DNA from: EA-27 sp964396265
GTDB lineage: Archaea; Thermoplasmatota; Thermoplasmata; RBG-16-68-12; EA-27
Assembly: GCA_964396265.1 (NCBI GenBank)
Contig: CAYNEM010000002.1
Span: 62,001 to 126,000 of the forward strand
DNA: 64,000 bases
Reading direction: 5' to 3'
Shown: positions 43,435 to 52,763 of the stretch, in pieces
How positions within the stretch are numbered: position 1 is the first letter of the stretch
Layout of the letters: the number at the start of each line of letters is the position of its first letter
Notes under the pieces: generated by a model
Database searches by the model: none
Seen by the model: only the letters and a program-made list of their open reading frames with translations
Told to the model about the DNA's origin: nothing
Position numbers and translations under genes: made by a program

Positions 43435-44519
43435 CCGGGCAATCGCTGCCGCTCGACCTCAAGCCCATCCGCGGTCGGGTACTCCTCCACGACGAACGAG
43501 GGCCATGGGAGCTTGGCCGCAATCTCTTCGAGAACCCAGGACGCAACCTCGACTCGTCTCTTCTCGGGCACCGCCGCCAAAAGGTCGGGCGGAACCTCGA
43601 ACGTGCCCGTCAGCACGCGCTCCACCGCCGCCAAATCGTCCGCCTCGATCACCCCTTTCACGAGCGTACCGTCCTCGGTCACCTCGTCGTACGGACGCGC
43701 GACGGTCGCCGCGCGCCGCTTGAGCCTCGTCCGAAGCTGCCACCCGTCCTTGTATCCGGACGAACAGTAGTGCACCGTAATCTCCCACGGCATCTGAAGG
43801 ATCTCCGCCGCAGCCTCATCCGCTCCTTTGACACCATATGACAACTCGTGCTTCATCGAGTAGTCGGACCGCCGCATGCGGCCCCAGTTCGCCTCGGAGT
43901 ACTCGAGTTCGTCGAGGTTCACAAACTCCAATCGCTCCGACTCGGCCCATCGGACGAGTTCGATTAGGTCGAGCTTCCGATCGGGGAGGAGCGGCACCTC
44001 GAGACCCACCGCCATCCCCAGGTCGCGGGCGAGACGCACCGCAGGCACAAACCCGCTCCTGGCGGCGTGCCGCCACAGCCCTGGAGGCACGTGGAACCGG
44101 ATCTCGTCGAGCCCCGCCTCCCGCGCGCGGCGGATCTTGTCGAGGTCCGTGGTCATCGTGTACAGGTGCGTCTGGAATTCCGGCCCGAACTCTCCCTTCA
44201 GCAGACGAAGGTAGTGGCACAGCCGGTCCATCGCCTCCATCGGGTCCCCGCCCGTGATCCCCGCACCCTTCGCCCGGATCGCGCGCGCCTCGGCAAGGAC
44301 GTCCTCGTCCCGCTGGACGCGCATCTCGTCCGCGAAGACCACGTCCTTGTACATCTTCTCGTCCGAGACGGGACAGTAGAAGCAGTGGTACGAGCAAAGG
44401 CCCGTGACGAACAGCACCATCTTCGCACCCTCCTCGCACAGCCGGCATCCTTCCGGCAGCGAGCCCTGGATCGCGGAGCCACACGGGCGGGACCTCACGG
44501 GGAGCGCAATCGCGGACAC
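43428..44519 (-). CDS. Radical SAM protein, COG2108-like
   Basis: A 363-residue radical-SAM enzyme. The CxxxCxxC cluster motif is CSYHCFYC (Cys42, 46, 49), followed by GGDP at the SAM-binding GGE position. Extra cysteines at 13, 25 and 28 (RPCG, GCRLCEEG) precede the cluster and may bind a second metal site, a trait of the archaeal COG2108 proteins whose reaction is unknown. The GTG start at 44519 sits ~28 nt behind a TATA-like TTGAATACC (44544-44552), consistent with a leaderless transcript. Confidence 0.87.
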   Translation of the reverse strand: MSAIALPVRSRPCGSAIQGSLPEGCRLCEEGAKMVLFVTGLCSYHCFYCPVSDEKMYKDVVFADEMRVQRDEDVLAEARAIRAKGAGITGGDPMEAMDRLCHYLRLLKGEFGPEFQTHLYTMTTDLDKIRRAREAGLDEIRFHVPPGLWRHAARSGFVPAVRLARDLGMAVGLEVPLLPDRKLDLIELVRWAESERLEFVNLDELEYSEANWGRMRRSDYSMKHELSYGVKGADEAAAEILQMPWEITVHYCSSGYKDGWQLRTRLKRRAATVARPYDEVTEDGTLVKGVIEADDLAAVERVLTGTFEVPPDLLAAVPEKRRVEVASWVLEEIAAKLPWPSFVVEEYPTADGLEVERQRLPGY

Positions 44520-44565
44520 GGGCCTGTGACGAAGAGTCCCGAGGTATTCAAGGCTGACGCCGCGC

Positions 44566-44922
44566 TCACGGCGGGGGCGGGGCAGACTTGTGCGCCTGTG
44601 GTTCCCTCGCGCCCCCGCCGGAGACTCGGATTTCCGTGCTCATGCCGTACAGGGGAACGAGGAACCGCTGGAGCTCGTCACCGCGGTGCGCTCCGGAGTG
44701 ATTGGTGGCGACGGCCCCACTCCGTGTAGGATTGACCGGGGGCGGGCCCCACAGGATTCGATACATCCGGCCTTCCTTGTCGCGATCCACGTCCAGCACC
44801 ATCCCGGTCCACGGCGCGGGATTGGTTTCCAGGTCATCCTTCAAGGAGACGATGTCCCCCTCCGTGAAGAAGCAGGGGTTCTCATACGTGCAATTCGGAC
44901 AGACGTGCGACCTCGAGGGCAT
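44566..44922 (-). CDS. Small CxxC protein of unknown function
   Basis: A 118-residue protein beginning MPSRSHVCPNCTYENPC, a likely zinc-binding knuckle. A compact region resembling a small beta barrel follows (GDIVSLKDDLE, TGMVLDVDRDKEGRMYRILW, ELQRFLVPLYG), then a Pro-rich tail. No family is recognised. The frame is open to a GTG at 44994, but the TATA box (CCTATATG, 44999-45006) predicts a transcript start near 44975, and a GGAGG-like site (GAGGAGG) lies 8 nt before the ATG at 44922, so the shorter form is preferred. Confidence 0.65.
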   Translation of the reverse strand: MPSRSHVCPNCTYENPCFFTEGDIVSLKDDLETNPAPWTGMVLDVDRDKEGRMYRILWGPPPVNPTRSGAVATNHSGAHRGDELQRFLVPLYGMSTEIRVSGGGAREPQAHKSAPPPP

Positions 44923-44996
44923 CGACGTGGCCTCCTCGCCCCGTCCCCCGGGCGGCGTGGCGTCCGGGGTGGACGTGCGCTCATGGGGGTCCACCC

Positions 44997-45006
44997 TTCA
45001 TATAGG
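44997..45006 (-). promoter_or_regulatory. TATA box of the small CxxC protein gene
   Basis: CCTATATGAA on the minus strand predicts a start near 44975, giving a ~53-nt leader that contains the Shine-Dalgarno sequence. Confidence 0.5.
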
Positions 45007-45076
45007 TTGCGCAGGGAATGTAGTCTCGCGAAACGAAACAAGCGAGCGGTTAGGGGTGCGCCGAACGATTTCCAAC

Positions 45077-45084
45077 CTTATATT
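45077..45084 (+). promoter_or_regulatory. TATA box of the repeat surface-protein gene
   Basis: CTTATATT is centred 27 nt before a predicted start at 45108, ten bases ahead of the ATG at 45118. Confidence 0.5.
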
Positions 45085-45117
45085 CACCCCCGATCCCTAC
45101 CTCGGAGCAGTGGTCCT

Positions 45118-46824
45118 ATGCTCGGATTGACGAAGATTGTGCTCGTGACGGTATCCCTAGCATCCCTGCTCTCCGGCGGCGTAATCGTCGCGTTGACCGG
45201 CGGGCCCGGTCCCGCGGGCGGCGCGGACTATGGCCTCGACGTGGACGGAGACGGCGCGTTCGATTGGCTCGTCGTGAGAATGGCGATGACCGTGGACACC
45301 CCGGATTGGTACAACGTGTGGGGAACCCTAGGCACGGACCAACCCTCCGGCCGCGGATGCGGGCAAGGCGGGGTCGCGATCCTCGGAGGGTCAAACGCCT
45401 ACCCCCCCGACGGGGGGCGCGGCGGCGTGACGACGACTCTCGGAGGAGACGCGTACCCGATCTCATGGGCTTCCGCCCGTCAGTTCCTTGAGACGGGGGA
45501 GCACCAAATCTCTCTTGCGTTCAAGGGGACGGACATCGGCTACGTGGGCGTCGACGGACCGTACACGGTCCATGCGCAGGTGTACCGGGACGGGGAATGG
45601 GATTCGAGGACCATGGATCCGGCGATCGGCGCGCCCATCCCCGGACCCACCCCCTCGGGCTGGGAGTGGTCGTACGAGACCCGCGCCTACGACACGAGCG
45701 CGTTCGAGCAACCCCGCTTCGCGATCCGCTTCTCCGGCGAGCGCAGCGACTCCGGCGTGGACCGGGACGGGGATGGCCTCATCGACTACCTGATGATCGA
45801 GGCGCAGGCGGACGTCGCCCTCGCGGGGACGTACTCGATCGGGGCAAGCCTCTTCGTCCCGGAGGGCGAGTGGGGGTCCACGTGGATCGCCGGGACCTGG
45901 GGCTCGATCGACCTCAGGGAGGGCCGCCAGACGATCGAGTACAGGTTCAACGGCGCGGACATCTGGGCCTCCGGGAGGAGCGGCGCTTTCGACTTCACCC
46001 TCGATGCATGGTACGGCGGGGGCTTCTACCTCGACGGGACGATCAACGGGACGATTCGCGAGGGCGAGCCGTACCCCCCGCAGACCGACGGGTTCGACGT
46101 CTACGGCGACCACCTGTGCGGGGTGACCTCGGAGTACCGCCACGAGCAGTTCGAGGAGCGCGTCGAGCCTGCGAAGTACACGGGCGTCTACGCGGACTTC
46201 GGGGAGGACTACGACGGGGACGGCCTGTTCGACGCCCTCGTGGTTCAGGCGGAGGTCGAGGTCACGGAGGCGAACCTGTTCGACTTCTCCGGGCAGCTCG
46301 TGGCCGGTGACGGTTCCCTTTGGATCGGTGGCGCCTGGGAGCAGGTCTACCTCGACGTCGGGGTCCACATGCTCGCACTTCGCTTCCCCGGGCCGGACAT
46401 CCGGCGGAGCGGCATCGACGGCCCCTACCGCGTGGACCTGAACCTCGTCGTCGCGAACCGCGATCCGGCGACCACGATCTTCACGGCCCCTTACCGCCAC
46501 ACGGACTTCGACGGTGACGATCAGACGCGCGGCATGCACTGGATCGCGAACCTGACCGCGGACGGCACCGCGATCGCGGTCCTCGTCGTCCGCGGCCTCG
46601 ACATGCTCGACTTCGTGATCGAGGATGTCCTGGGCGTGGAGGCGTACGCGAGCACGGGCGAGGTCGTGTTCCAGGCGCGCGAAAAGGTGTACCTGGCGAG
46701 CGGCGGCGATTCCCAGTCGTTCCCATTCGCGTGGAGCCCGACCCCGGGTACGTACGTCGTGCGCGCCACGCTTGGATCGCCGGACCAGCCCAACGGCGTC
46801 ATCGAGATCGTCGTCACGGTGTGA
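45118..46824 (+). CDS. Exported protein with three calcium-loop beta-domain repeats
   Basis: A 568-residue exported protein. A signal peptide (MLGLTKIVLVTVSLASLLSGGVIVALTGG) leads into three similar domains of ~150-190 residues. Each opens with an Asp-rich loop (DVDGDGAFDWLVV, DRDGDGLIDYLMI, DYDGDGLFDALVV) that resembles a calcium-binding EF-loop/TSP3 motif. Each closes with a strand pattern such as FKGTDIGYVGVDGPY or FPGPDIRRSGIDGPYRV. The C-terminus is another beta region without a membrane anchor. Probably an extracellular calcium-stabilised or envelope protein; the ligand is unknown. A longer open frame upstream is antisense to the CxxC gene and lacks a signal. Confidence 0.8.
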   Translation: MLGLTKIVLVTVSLASLLSGGVIVALTGGPGPAGGADYGLDVDGDGAFDWLVVRMAMTVDTPDWYNVWGTLGTDQPSGRGCGQGGVAILGGSNAYPPDGGRGGVTTTLGGDAYPISWASARQFLETGEHQISLAFKGTDIGYVGVDGPYTVHAQVYRDGEWDSRTMDPAIGAPIPGPTPSGWEWSYETRAYDTSAFEQPRFAIRFSGERSDSGVDRDGDGLIDYLMIEAQADVALAGTYSIGASLFVPEGEWGSTWIAGTWGSIDLREGRQTIEYRFNGADIWASGRSGAFDFTLDAWYGGGFYLDGTINGTIREGEPYPPQTDGFDVYGDHLCGVTSEYRHEQFEERVEPAKYTGVYADFGEDYDGDGLFDALVVQAEVEVTEANLFDFSGQLVAGDGSLWIGGAWEQVYLDVGVHMLALRFPGPDIRRSGIDGPYRVDLNLVVANRDPATTIFTAPYRHTDFDGDDQTRGMHWIANLTADGTAIAVLVVRGLDMLDFVIEDVLGVEAYASTGEVVFQAREKVYLASGGDSQSFPFAWSPTPGTYVVRATLGSPDQPNGVIEIVVTV

Positions 46825-46827
46825 TCG

Positions 46828-47121
46828 TCACACGGGGCGCTTGCACCGGGCGCACACGAGGCGGCAGTCGTTCTTGCACTCCATGCACGTGCCGTGAAGG
46901 AACCGCTCGCGCACGGGGGCGTGGTGGCAGTCGCTCACCGCGCTCACCATGTGCCCACAGTAGTTGCACAGGTGCTGCGTCGGCTTCCTTCCCATGATGT
47001 ACCGTTGGTACGCCATGAGTGCCACGAGGGCGACCAAGGCGCCGCCGATGATGGCCCCGAGCGCCCAGCACGTGAGCTCCTGCCGTAGGACCGCAGAGAG
47101 GCCCTGGCCGGCGACGCCCAC
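46828..47121 (-). CDS. Small membrane protein with zinc-ribbon cytoplasmic tail
   Basis: A 97-residue protein. One transmembrane helix (GAIIGGALVALVALMAYQRY) is followed by a cysteine-rich tail: CNYCGHMV...CHHAPVRERFLHGTCMECKNDCRLVCARC. These probably form two zinc sites. Family not recognised. The GTG at 47121 is supported by a TATA-like CAAATAC (47143-47149) centred 25-26 nt upstream. It is convergent with the calcium-loop protein gene, 3 nt apart. Confidence 0.75.
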   Translation of the reverse strand: MGVAGQGLSAVLRQELTCWALGAIIGGALVALVALMAYQRYIMGRKPTQHLCNYCGHMVSAVSDCHHAPVRERFLHGTCMECKNDCRLVCARCKRPV

Positions 47122-47162
47122 GACGCGACGATTTCGGCCTCCGTATTTGAACGTGTCCCTAA

Positions 47163-47169
47163 CATTATT
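47163..47169 (+). promoter_or_regulatory. TATA-like box of ksgA
   Basis: CATTATT is centred 27 nt before the GTG at 47193. It is divergent from the promoter of the zinc-ribbon membrane protein (47143-47149). Confidence 0.45.
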
Positions 47170-47192
47170 GGCGGCCCCGGGGATACCGGCGT

Positions 47193-48005
47193 GTGAAGGC
47201 CGAGGATGCGAGGAGCCGATTGCGCGCGATCGGGATGCGCGCTTCGAAGGGGCTCGGCCAGCACTTCCTGCTCGACGAGGGCATCGCCGACCGTCATGTG
47301 GAACTCGCGAGGATCGCCGCGAACGACATCGTTCTCGAAATCGGCCCCGGGCTCGGGATCCTCACGGAACGCTTGTTGGGGAAAGGGGCGCACGTGGTGG
47401 CGGTGGAGATGGACCGTCGGCTCGCGCGGGCCCTCCACGGCCTTGGCGGCAACCTCAACGTCATCGAGGGCGACGCCGTCAGGGTGCCGCTCCCGTCCTT
47501 CGACAAGGTGGTCAGCAACCTCCCGTACCAGATCTCTTCGCCGATCACCTTCCGCCTGCTCGACCACCCGTTCGACCGGGCAGCGCTCATGTACCAGCGG
47601 GAGTTCGCGGAGCGGCTCGTCGCAAGGCCGGGGACGGAGCACTATTCGCGCCTCTCGGTGAAGGCCTACGTCCGGTGCAAGGCCATCGTGGCCGAGGATG
47701 TGCCTCGCGCCGCGTTCTGGCCACAGCCCAAGGTGGACTCCGCGATCGTCGTGCTCGAACCCCGCCCGTTCCCCTTCCCCGTGACGGACCCGGGCGTGTT
47801 CGACGCGGTCGTTGACGCGACGTTCGAACATCGACGCAAGATGATCGAGAACTCTCTCCCCCTGACCTGGAATCGATTCGCCGAGTCCCGCGCTGCATTC
47901 GACAGGATGCTCGACGCGGCGCCTTACCGGAGGAGTCGGCCGGAGGAACTCACCCCGGAGCAGTTCGGCGAGCTTGCGGACGCCTTCGCCCATGGGAAGG
48001 GTTAA
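47193..48005 (+). CDS. ksgA: Ribosomal RNA small subunit dimethyladenosine transferase (KsgA/Dim1)
   Basis: A 270-residue SAM-dependent methyltransferase that dimethylates two adjacent adenines near the 3' end of 16S rRNA. It keeps the KGLGQHFLLD N-terminus, the SAM motif VLEIGPGLGILTERLL, the acidic AVEMDRR strand, catalytic motif IV VVSNLPYQISSPI and the C-terminal PRAAFWPQPKVDSAIV segment. Length is normal. The start is GTG with a leaderless-type TATA spacing. Confidence 0.95.
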   Translation: MKAEDARSRLRAIGMRASKGLGQHFLLDEGIADRHVELARIAANDIVLEIGPGLGILTERLLGKGAHVVAVEMDRRLARALHGLGGNLNVIEGDAVRVPLPSFDKVVSNLPYQISSPITFRLLDHPFDRAALMYQREFAERLVARPGTEHYSRLSVKAYVRCKAIVAEDVPRAAFWPQPKVDSAIVVLEPRPFPFPVTDPGVFDAVVDATFEHRRKMIENSLPLTWNRFAESRAAFDRMLDAAPYRRSRPEELTPEQFGELADAFAHGKG

Positions 48006-48044
48006 GACCCCCTAGAGGTCTCTGCGACTACTTCGGGGCGGGGT

Positions 48045-48917
48045 ATGGTCCGCAGGAAGGTTCCTTCCGAGCTTGACAAGGCAGAGATCAAGCTCAGCGA
48101 CTTGATGAACCGGCGGGACTCCTTCAACGAGCAGGCGAATGTCCTCCGCCAGGAGCGAGATCAACTTCACGAGCAGAAGCGCTCCGTTTCCGCTGAGGTG
48201 AGGAGCCTCAAGGGGGCTCGGGATGCGTTCGTCCGCGAGATGCGCGCGCACAAGGGCGTGAGGAACGAGCTGCAGGACAAGGCGAAGAAGCTCGTCGACA
48301 TCCGCCGAGAGTTCCGCGGGAAGATGAAGGAGAACGTCACGGGGGAGCTGGCGTCGTTGCGCAAGGACTTCAAGCGCATCGAGATGGAACAGCAGACCGT
48401 CCCGATGAAGCTCGACGAGGAGAACGAACTCATCGAGAACTTGCGAGCCACGATGCGCCATATCCGTGAGCTCGAGAAGATGAAGGGGCAACAGGACGCG
48501 GTCACGAAGGAGGTCCGGGACCTCGACTCGACCATCGACGACCTGTTCAAGGATGCGGACACGGAGCACGAGCAGGTCGTTCATCTGTCCCGGAAGGCGA
48601 ACGACCTACACGACAAGGTCACGGAACTCATCAAGAACATCGCAATCCTGATTGTCGAGTCGGACAAGAAGCACGAGGAGTACCTCGAGACCCGGGAGAA
48701 GGCGGACGAGATCCATCAGAAGGTCGTCGAGATGCGCGAGAAGGTGCTCACGACGCGGGAGGCACAGCGGGCGGAGGTCCGCGAGGTCCGACAGTACCTG
48801 AAGCAGCACCGCCTGGAGGTCCGTCGGAACCTGTTTGACGAAAAGAAACTCGACGAGTTCGCGGACAAGGCCGTGCAGGCGCTCCTCAATAAAGGCAAGG
48901 TGGAGATCCGCGGATGA
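48045..48917 (+). CDS. Archaeal coiled-coil protein (COG1340-like)
   Basis: A 290-residue protein made almost entirely of charged heptad-type helices, with no hydrophobic or catalytic segment. Its KVPSELDKAEIKLSDLMNRRDSFNEQA-type start, Glu/Lys-rich coiled coil and C-terminal VRRNLFDEKKLDEFADKA match archaeal COG1340 coiled-coil proteins, which have no established function. A TATA-like GGTTAAG (48000-48006) at the end of ksgA may drive it. The next gene starts inside its stop codon (ATGA), so it is co-transcribed with the sugar nucleotidyltransferase. Confidence 0.85.
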   Translation: MVRRKVPSELDKAEIKLSDLMNRRDSFNEQANVLRQERDQLHEQKRSVSAEVRSLKGARDAFVREMRAHKGVRNELQDKAKKLVDIRREFRGKMKENVTGELASLRKDFKRIEMEQQTVPMKLDEENELIENLRATMRHIRELEKMKGQQDAVTKEVRDLDSTIDDLFKDADTEHEQVVHLSRKANDLHDKVTELIKNIAILIVESDKKHEEYLETREKADEIHQKVVEMREKVLTTREAQRAEVREVRQYLKQHRLEVRRNLFDEKKLDEFADKAVQALLNKGKVEIRG

Positions 48918-49993
48918 AGGCGATCGTCCTCGCGGGCGGCGAGGGCCAACGCCTCCGGCCGCTGACCCAATCCCGTCCCAAACCGTTGCTCCCTGTGGCG
49001 GGGCGCCCGTGCGTCGACTTTGTTCTGCGTTCCCTGGTAAATTCCGGAGTGAGGGAGCTCGTGATCACGACCGCCTACATGTCCGACCGGCTCATCCGTG
49101 CGATCGCGGAGGGCCTCGGCTACGACGCTTCTATCCTGTACTCGTTCGAGGGGACGCCCGCGGGCACCGCGGGGAGCGTGAAGCGCGTGGCGAACTTCAT
49201 CGATGACACGTTCGTGGTGGCGATGGGCGACGTCCTCGTGGACCTCGACGTGCGCCCCTTGATCGACTTCCACCGCCGACGGAAGTCCGTCGCGACGATC
49301 GCGCTCACGGAGGTCGAGGACCCGACCGGCTACGGCATCGCGGGCCTGGGGAAGGACGGGCGAATCGAGAGGTTCAAGGAGAAACCGCGCCCGGAGGAGG
49401 CGTTCTCGAAGCTCGTGAACGCTGGGATCTACGTGCTCGAGCCGGAGGTCCTGGAGCTCATTCCGGAGAACACGAAGTTCGACTTCTCCAAGGACGTGTT
49501 CCCGATGATGCTCGCGAAGGGGCTGGCGCTTTACGGTATGAGGATCGAGGGGGTGTGGGTCGACATCGGCCGACCGAGGGACCTCATCCGCGCGAGCCTT
49601 GAGGTGGTGCGCCGCGAAGGGCGCGAACATCAGATGCTGGGACGAGACCCGTTCGGGCCGGCGTTGGTGGGTAAGGGGCTCATCCTCGAACCGGGGGTGC
49701 GTCTTGCCGGCCCTCTGTACCTGGGATCGAACGTGCGCATCGGGAAGGGCGCCGTCGTGGAAGGGGCCTGCCTGTACGATGACGTCATCGTCGAGGCGGG
49801 AGCCACGATCCGGGAGTCCGTGATCCTCGAGGGGACGCACGTGGGGAAGGATAGCGAGGTCCTCGACTCCGTCCTTTCCGAGAGATGCGTGATCGAGGAG
49901 GGGGCTCACCTGTCGGGATCGATTATCGGGGACGGGATGACCGTGAAGGCTCGCTCGCGCCTCCAGGATGCGACGATCGCGCCCCCGGGATAG
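48914..49993 (+). CDS. NDP-sugar pyrophosphorylase (nucleotidyltransferase plus left-handed beta-helix)
   Basis: A 359-residue sugar-phosphate nucleotidyltransferase making an NDP-sugar from NTP and sugar 1-phosphate, for glycan or surface-sugar synthesis. The N-terminal Rossmann-like domain has the signature LAGGEGQRLRPLTQSRPKPLLPV; later come GDVLVDLD (metal-binding Asp) and FKEKP. Residues ~245-359 form a left-handed beta-helix of hexapeptide repeats, as in GlmU-like archaeal enzymes and GDP-mannose pyrophosphorylases. The exact sugar and nucleotide cannot be settled from sequence alone. The ATG overlaps the previous stop (ATGA); it is convergent with the P-type ATPase gene. Confidence 0.92.
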   Translation: MKAIVLAGGEGQRLRPLTQSRPKPLLPVAGRPCVDFVLRSLVNSGVRELVITTAYMSDRLIRAIAEGLGYDASILYSFEGTPAGTAGSVKRVANFIDDTFVVAMGDVLVDLDVRPLIDFHRRRKSVATIALTEVEDPTGYGIAGLGKDGRIERFKEKPRPEEAFSKLVNAGIYVLEPEVLELIPENTKFDFSKDVFPMMLAKGLALYGMRIEGVWVDIGRPRDLIRASLEVVRREGREHQMLGRDPFGPALVGKGLILEPGVRLAGPLYLGSNVRIGKGAVVEGACLYDDVIVEAGATIRESVILEGTHVGKDSEVLDSVLSERCVIEEGAHLSGSIIGDGMTVKARSRLQDATIAPPG

Positions 49994-50002
49994 GTGACCG
50001 CG

Positions 50003-52729
50003 TCAGCCCGAGGGCGCCGGATTGCCGGCCCGCGGCGCAAACCGCTTGACGAGCCGTTTCTGGACCTCTGCCGCAACGACGACCCATGGGGCGACGAGGA
50101 GGAGGGCCGCCCAGTCCCAGGGACCGAGAGGCACCGTGGCGAACATGGCTTGCATCGCCGGGTGGTAAATCGCAAGGAGTTGCAGGGCGAGCGCCCCCGC
50201 GATGCCGACCAACAGGTAGCGGTTCGAGAAGAGGCCCACGCGGCCCAGGGGTTCGCCGAGGCTGCGGCAGTTGAACGCGTTCGCCAGCTCGAAGAGGACG
50301 AGCGCAGTGAACGCCATCGTCCGCGCCCCCGCCAGGCCGTCCGAACCGAGCTTGAGGGAGAAGAGCCCCATCGTACCCACGAGCATCACCGCCAGCACGG
50401 CGACCATGAGGAGACGCACCTCGAAGGAGATCAGCCCCGCGTTCAGCCGCCGCGGACTCCTCGTGAGGACCCCGGGGTGCCGCGGCTCCAGGCTCAACGA
50501 GAGCACCGCCGGCGTGGCGGTGACCATGTTTATCCACACGATGTGGACGGCGAGCAGCGGCAGGGGGAATCCCGCGGCGATGCACGCGATGAGGACGGCC
50601 GCCTCGCTCAGGTTCGTGGTGAACAAGAAGGCGACGACGCGCTTGATGTTCATGAACGCGACCCGACCCTCCTCGATGGCGGCCACGATGCTCGTGAAGT
50701 TGTCGTCCGTCAGGACGATCTCCGACGCGTCCCTGGCGACGTCCGTGCCGGAGATCCCCATCGCGATCCCCACGTCCGCACGCTTGAGGGCGGGCGAGTC
50801 GTTCACGCCGTCCCCGGTGACTGCGACGACGTTGCCCTTCTTCTTCAGGGCCTCGACCACGCGGAGCTTCACGTGCGGCGACACGCGCGCGAAAACGTTC
50901 GTCCTATCGAGCTCCCGCGCGAACTGTTCGTCGTCCATCCCCTCGACGCGGTCGCCCGTCAGAACCTGCGCGTGCGCATCGTCGATGATGGAGAGGCGGC
51001 GCGCGATCGCCTCGGCCGTGAGCCGGTGGTCCCCCGTGAGCATCACGACGCGAATCCCCGCCGCGTGGCACCGCCGGACTGACTCCGCCACGCCCGCGCG
51101 CGGCGGGTCCATGAGGCCGACGAAGCCGACGAACACGAGGTCGCGCATCGCTTCGTCGTCCAGGGCCGTCCCCGCCGTGTCCATGTCCCGGTAGGCGAAC
51201 CCGAGGACGCGAAGCCCCTGCCCCGACATCTCCGACGCGCGCTGCTCGTAGAACTCTCGGCGATCCGGCGCGAGGTCGATGGCGAGATCGCCCTCGAGGC
51301 TGCGAGTGCAGCGCTGCAGGATCACCTCGGGAGCTCCCTTGGCATAGAGCTGGGGACCGACTCCGACGCCCTCGTACTGGACGGCCATGTACTTCCGCTC
51401 ATGGGAGAACGGGATCTCGCCAAGGCGATTCGCGCGCTCCACGACCGGCGTCCCGACCTGGGAGGCGAACAGAAGGAGCGCGACCTCCGTCGGATCGCCC
51501 CGGACCTGAAGACCCTCGTCCCCGTACTCCTCGCGCAGGTCGTGACAGAGGGAGGAGATGCGACCGAGCATGACGAGCGGGGCCTCGGCGACACCGCCGT
51601 CCGCCGCATGCGCTAGCAAGTCCATGTCGACGCGATGTCCTGGCAGGTACGCGCGCGCGACCTTCATCCGGTTCTCCGTCAGGGTGCCGGTCTTGTCCGT
51701 GCAGATCACCGTTGCTGCGCCGAGGGTCTCGACCGCGGAGAGCTTTCGCACGACCGCATGGCGCCGGGCCATCCGCTGCACGCCCACCGCCAGGACGATC
51801 GAGACGGCCGCCGGGAGCCCCTCAGGGATGATCGAAACGGCCTCGCCGAGGGCGAACAGGACGACGTCCCCCAGCGCCAAACCCCGCGCGAGGCCGATCA
51901 CGAGGATGAGAAGGACCGCGAACGCGGCGAACGCCGCGATCAGCTTGCTGAACGCACGCACCTCCCGCATGAGGGGGGAGAGGTCCGTGCGCACGGATTG
52001 GAGCGTGGTCGCGATCTTCCCCATCTCGGTGTCCGCCCCCGTGGCGGTGACGAGGAACGACCCGTGCCCCCCAACGACGAGGGTGCCCATGTACACCATG
52101 GAGGGCCGCTCCGGGATCGGGGCGTTCGCAAGCTCAGTGGCGGCGGGGGTCTTCATCACGGGCAGCGATTCTCCCGTGAGGATCGACTCCTCGGTCTCGA
52201 CGCCTTGTCCCTGGACCATTCGCCCGTCCGCGGGGATCGCGTCTCCTGATTCGAGAAGGACGAGGTCCCCCGGCACCAGCTCCGAGGTGGGGACCGCGCG
52301 CGGGACGCCCCCGCGCATCACCGCGGCCTTCGGCGCATTCAGCTTCTTGAGCGACGTGAGCGCTCGCTCTGCCTTGTACTCCTGCATGAACCCGATCATG
52401 ACGTTCGCCGAGACCGCGACCGCGATCACGAACGCCGTCAGATAGGTGTGGACGGCCACGGAGATACACGCGGCAGCGAAGAGCACGAGGATGAACGGGC
52501 TGAGGACCTGGTGCGCGAGCAGCGGGAGGGGGCCGGCACGGCGCCCCTCCGGGAGGGCGTTCGGACCGTATGCCTCCAAGCGGACCGCGGCCTCTTCTTC
52601 CGTGATTCCCTCGGGAGTGGATCGGAGGCGTGCGCGCACTTCCGGGACGGGCATCGCGTGCCACGCCACGGCGTCTGGCTGTCTCCGAGGAGAAGACCTT
52701 CGGTTGGAGTGAAGAGAGTCTCTGCCCAT
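50003..52729 (-). CDS. P-type cation-transporting ATPase (type II-like)
   Basis: A 908-residue membrane pump. The actuator TGES is at 185-188, membrane helix M4 has IIPEGLP (301-306), the phosphorylated Asp345 lies in CTDKTGTLTEN, and the hinge has TGDGVNDSPALK. The N-terminal cation-ATPase domain reads LRSTPEGITEEEAAVRLEAYGPN. In M6 the usual VNLVTDGLP of calcium pumps reads WINMVTATPA, so the key Asp is missing and ion specificity may be for Na+, K+, H+ or Mg2+. The ATG at 52729 follows a TATA-like TATTTA (52765-52770) that overlaps the hutI stop. The longer open frame upstream runs through hutI. Confidence 0.93.
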   Translation of the reverse strand: MGRDSLHSNRRSSPRRQPDAVAWHAMPVPEVRARLRSTPEGITEEEAAVRLEAYGPNALPEGRRAGPLPLLAHQVLSPFILVLFAAACISVAVHTYLTAFVIAVAVSANVMIGFMQEYKAERALTSLKKLNAPKAAVMRGGVPRAVPTSELVPGDLVLLESGDAIPADGRMVQGQGVETEESILTGESLPVMKTPAATELANAPIPERPSMVYMGTLVVGGHGSFLVTATGADTEMGKIATTLQSVRTDLSPLMREVRAFSKLIAAFAAFAVLLILVIGLARGLALGDVVLFALGEAVSIIPEGLPAAVSIVLAVGVQRMARRHAVVRKLSAVETLGAATVICTDKTGTLTENRMKVARAYLPGHRVDMDLLAHAADGGVAEAPLVMLGRISSLCHDLREEYGDEGLQVRGDPTEVALLLFASQVGTPVVERANRLGEIPFSHERKYMAVQYEGVGVGPQLYAKGAPEVILQRCTRSLEGDLAIDLAPDRREFYEQRASEMSGQGLRVLGFAYRDMDTAGTALDDEAMRDLVFVGFVGLMDPPRAGVAESVRRCHAAGIRVVMLTGDHRLTAEAIARRLSIIDDAHAQVLTGDRVEGMDDEQFARELDRTNVFARVSPHVKLRVVEALKKKGNVVAVTGDGVNDSPALKRADVGIAMGISGTDVARDASEIVLTDDNFTSIVAAIEEGRVAFMNIKRVVAFLFTTNLSEAAVLIACIAAGFPLPLLAVHIVWINMVTATPAVLSLSLEPRHPGVLTRSPRRLNAGLISFEVRLLMVAVLAVMLVGTMGLFSLKLGSDGLAGARTMAFTALVLFELANAFNCRSLGEPLGRVGLFSNRYLLVGIAGALALQLLAIYHPAMQAMFATVPLGPWDWAALLLVAPWVVVAAEVQKRLVKRFAPRAGNPAPSG

Positions 52730-52763
52730 CCCATCCCTTCTAGGCACGGAAGGAGGTTTTCCT

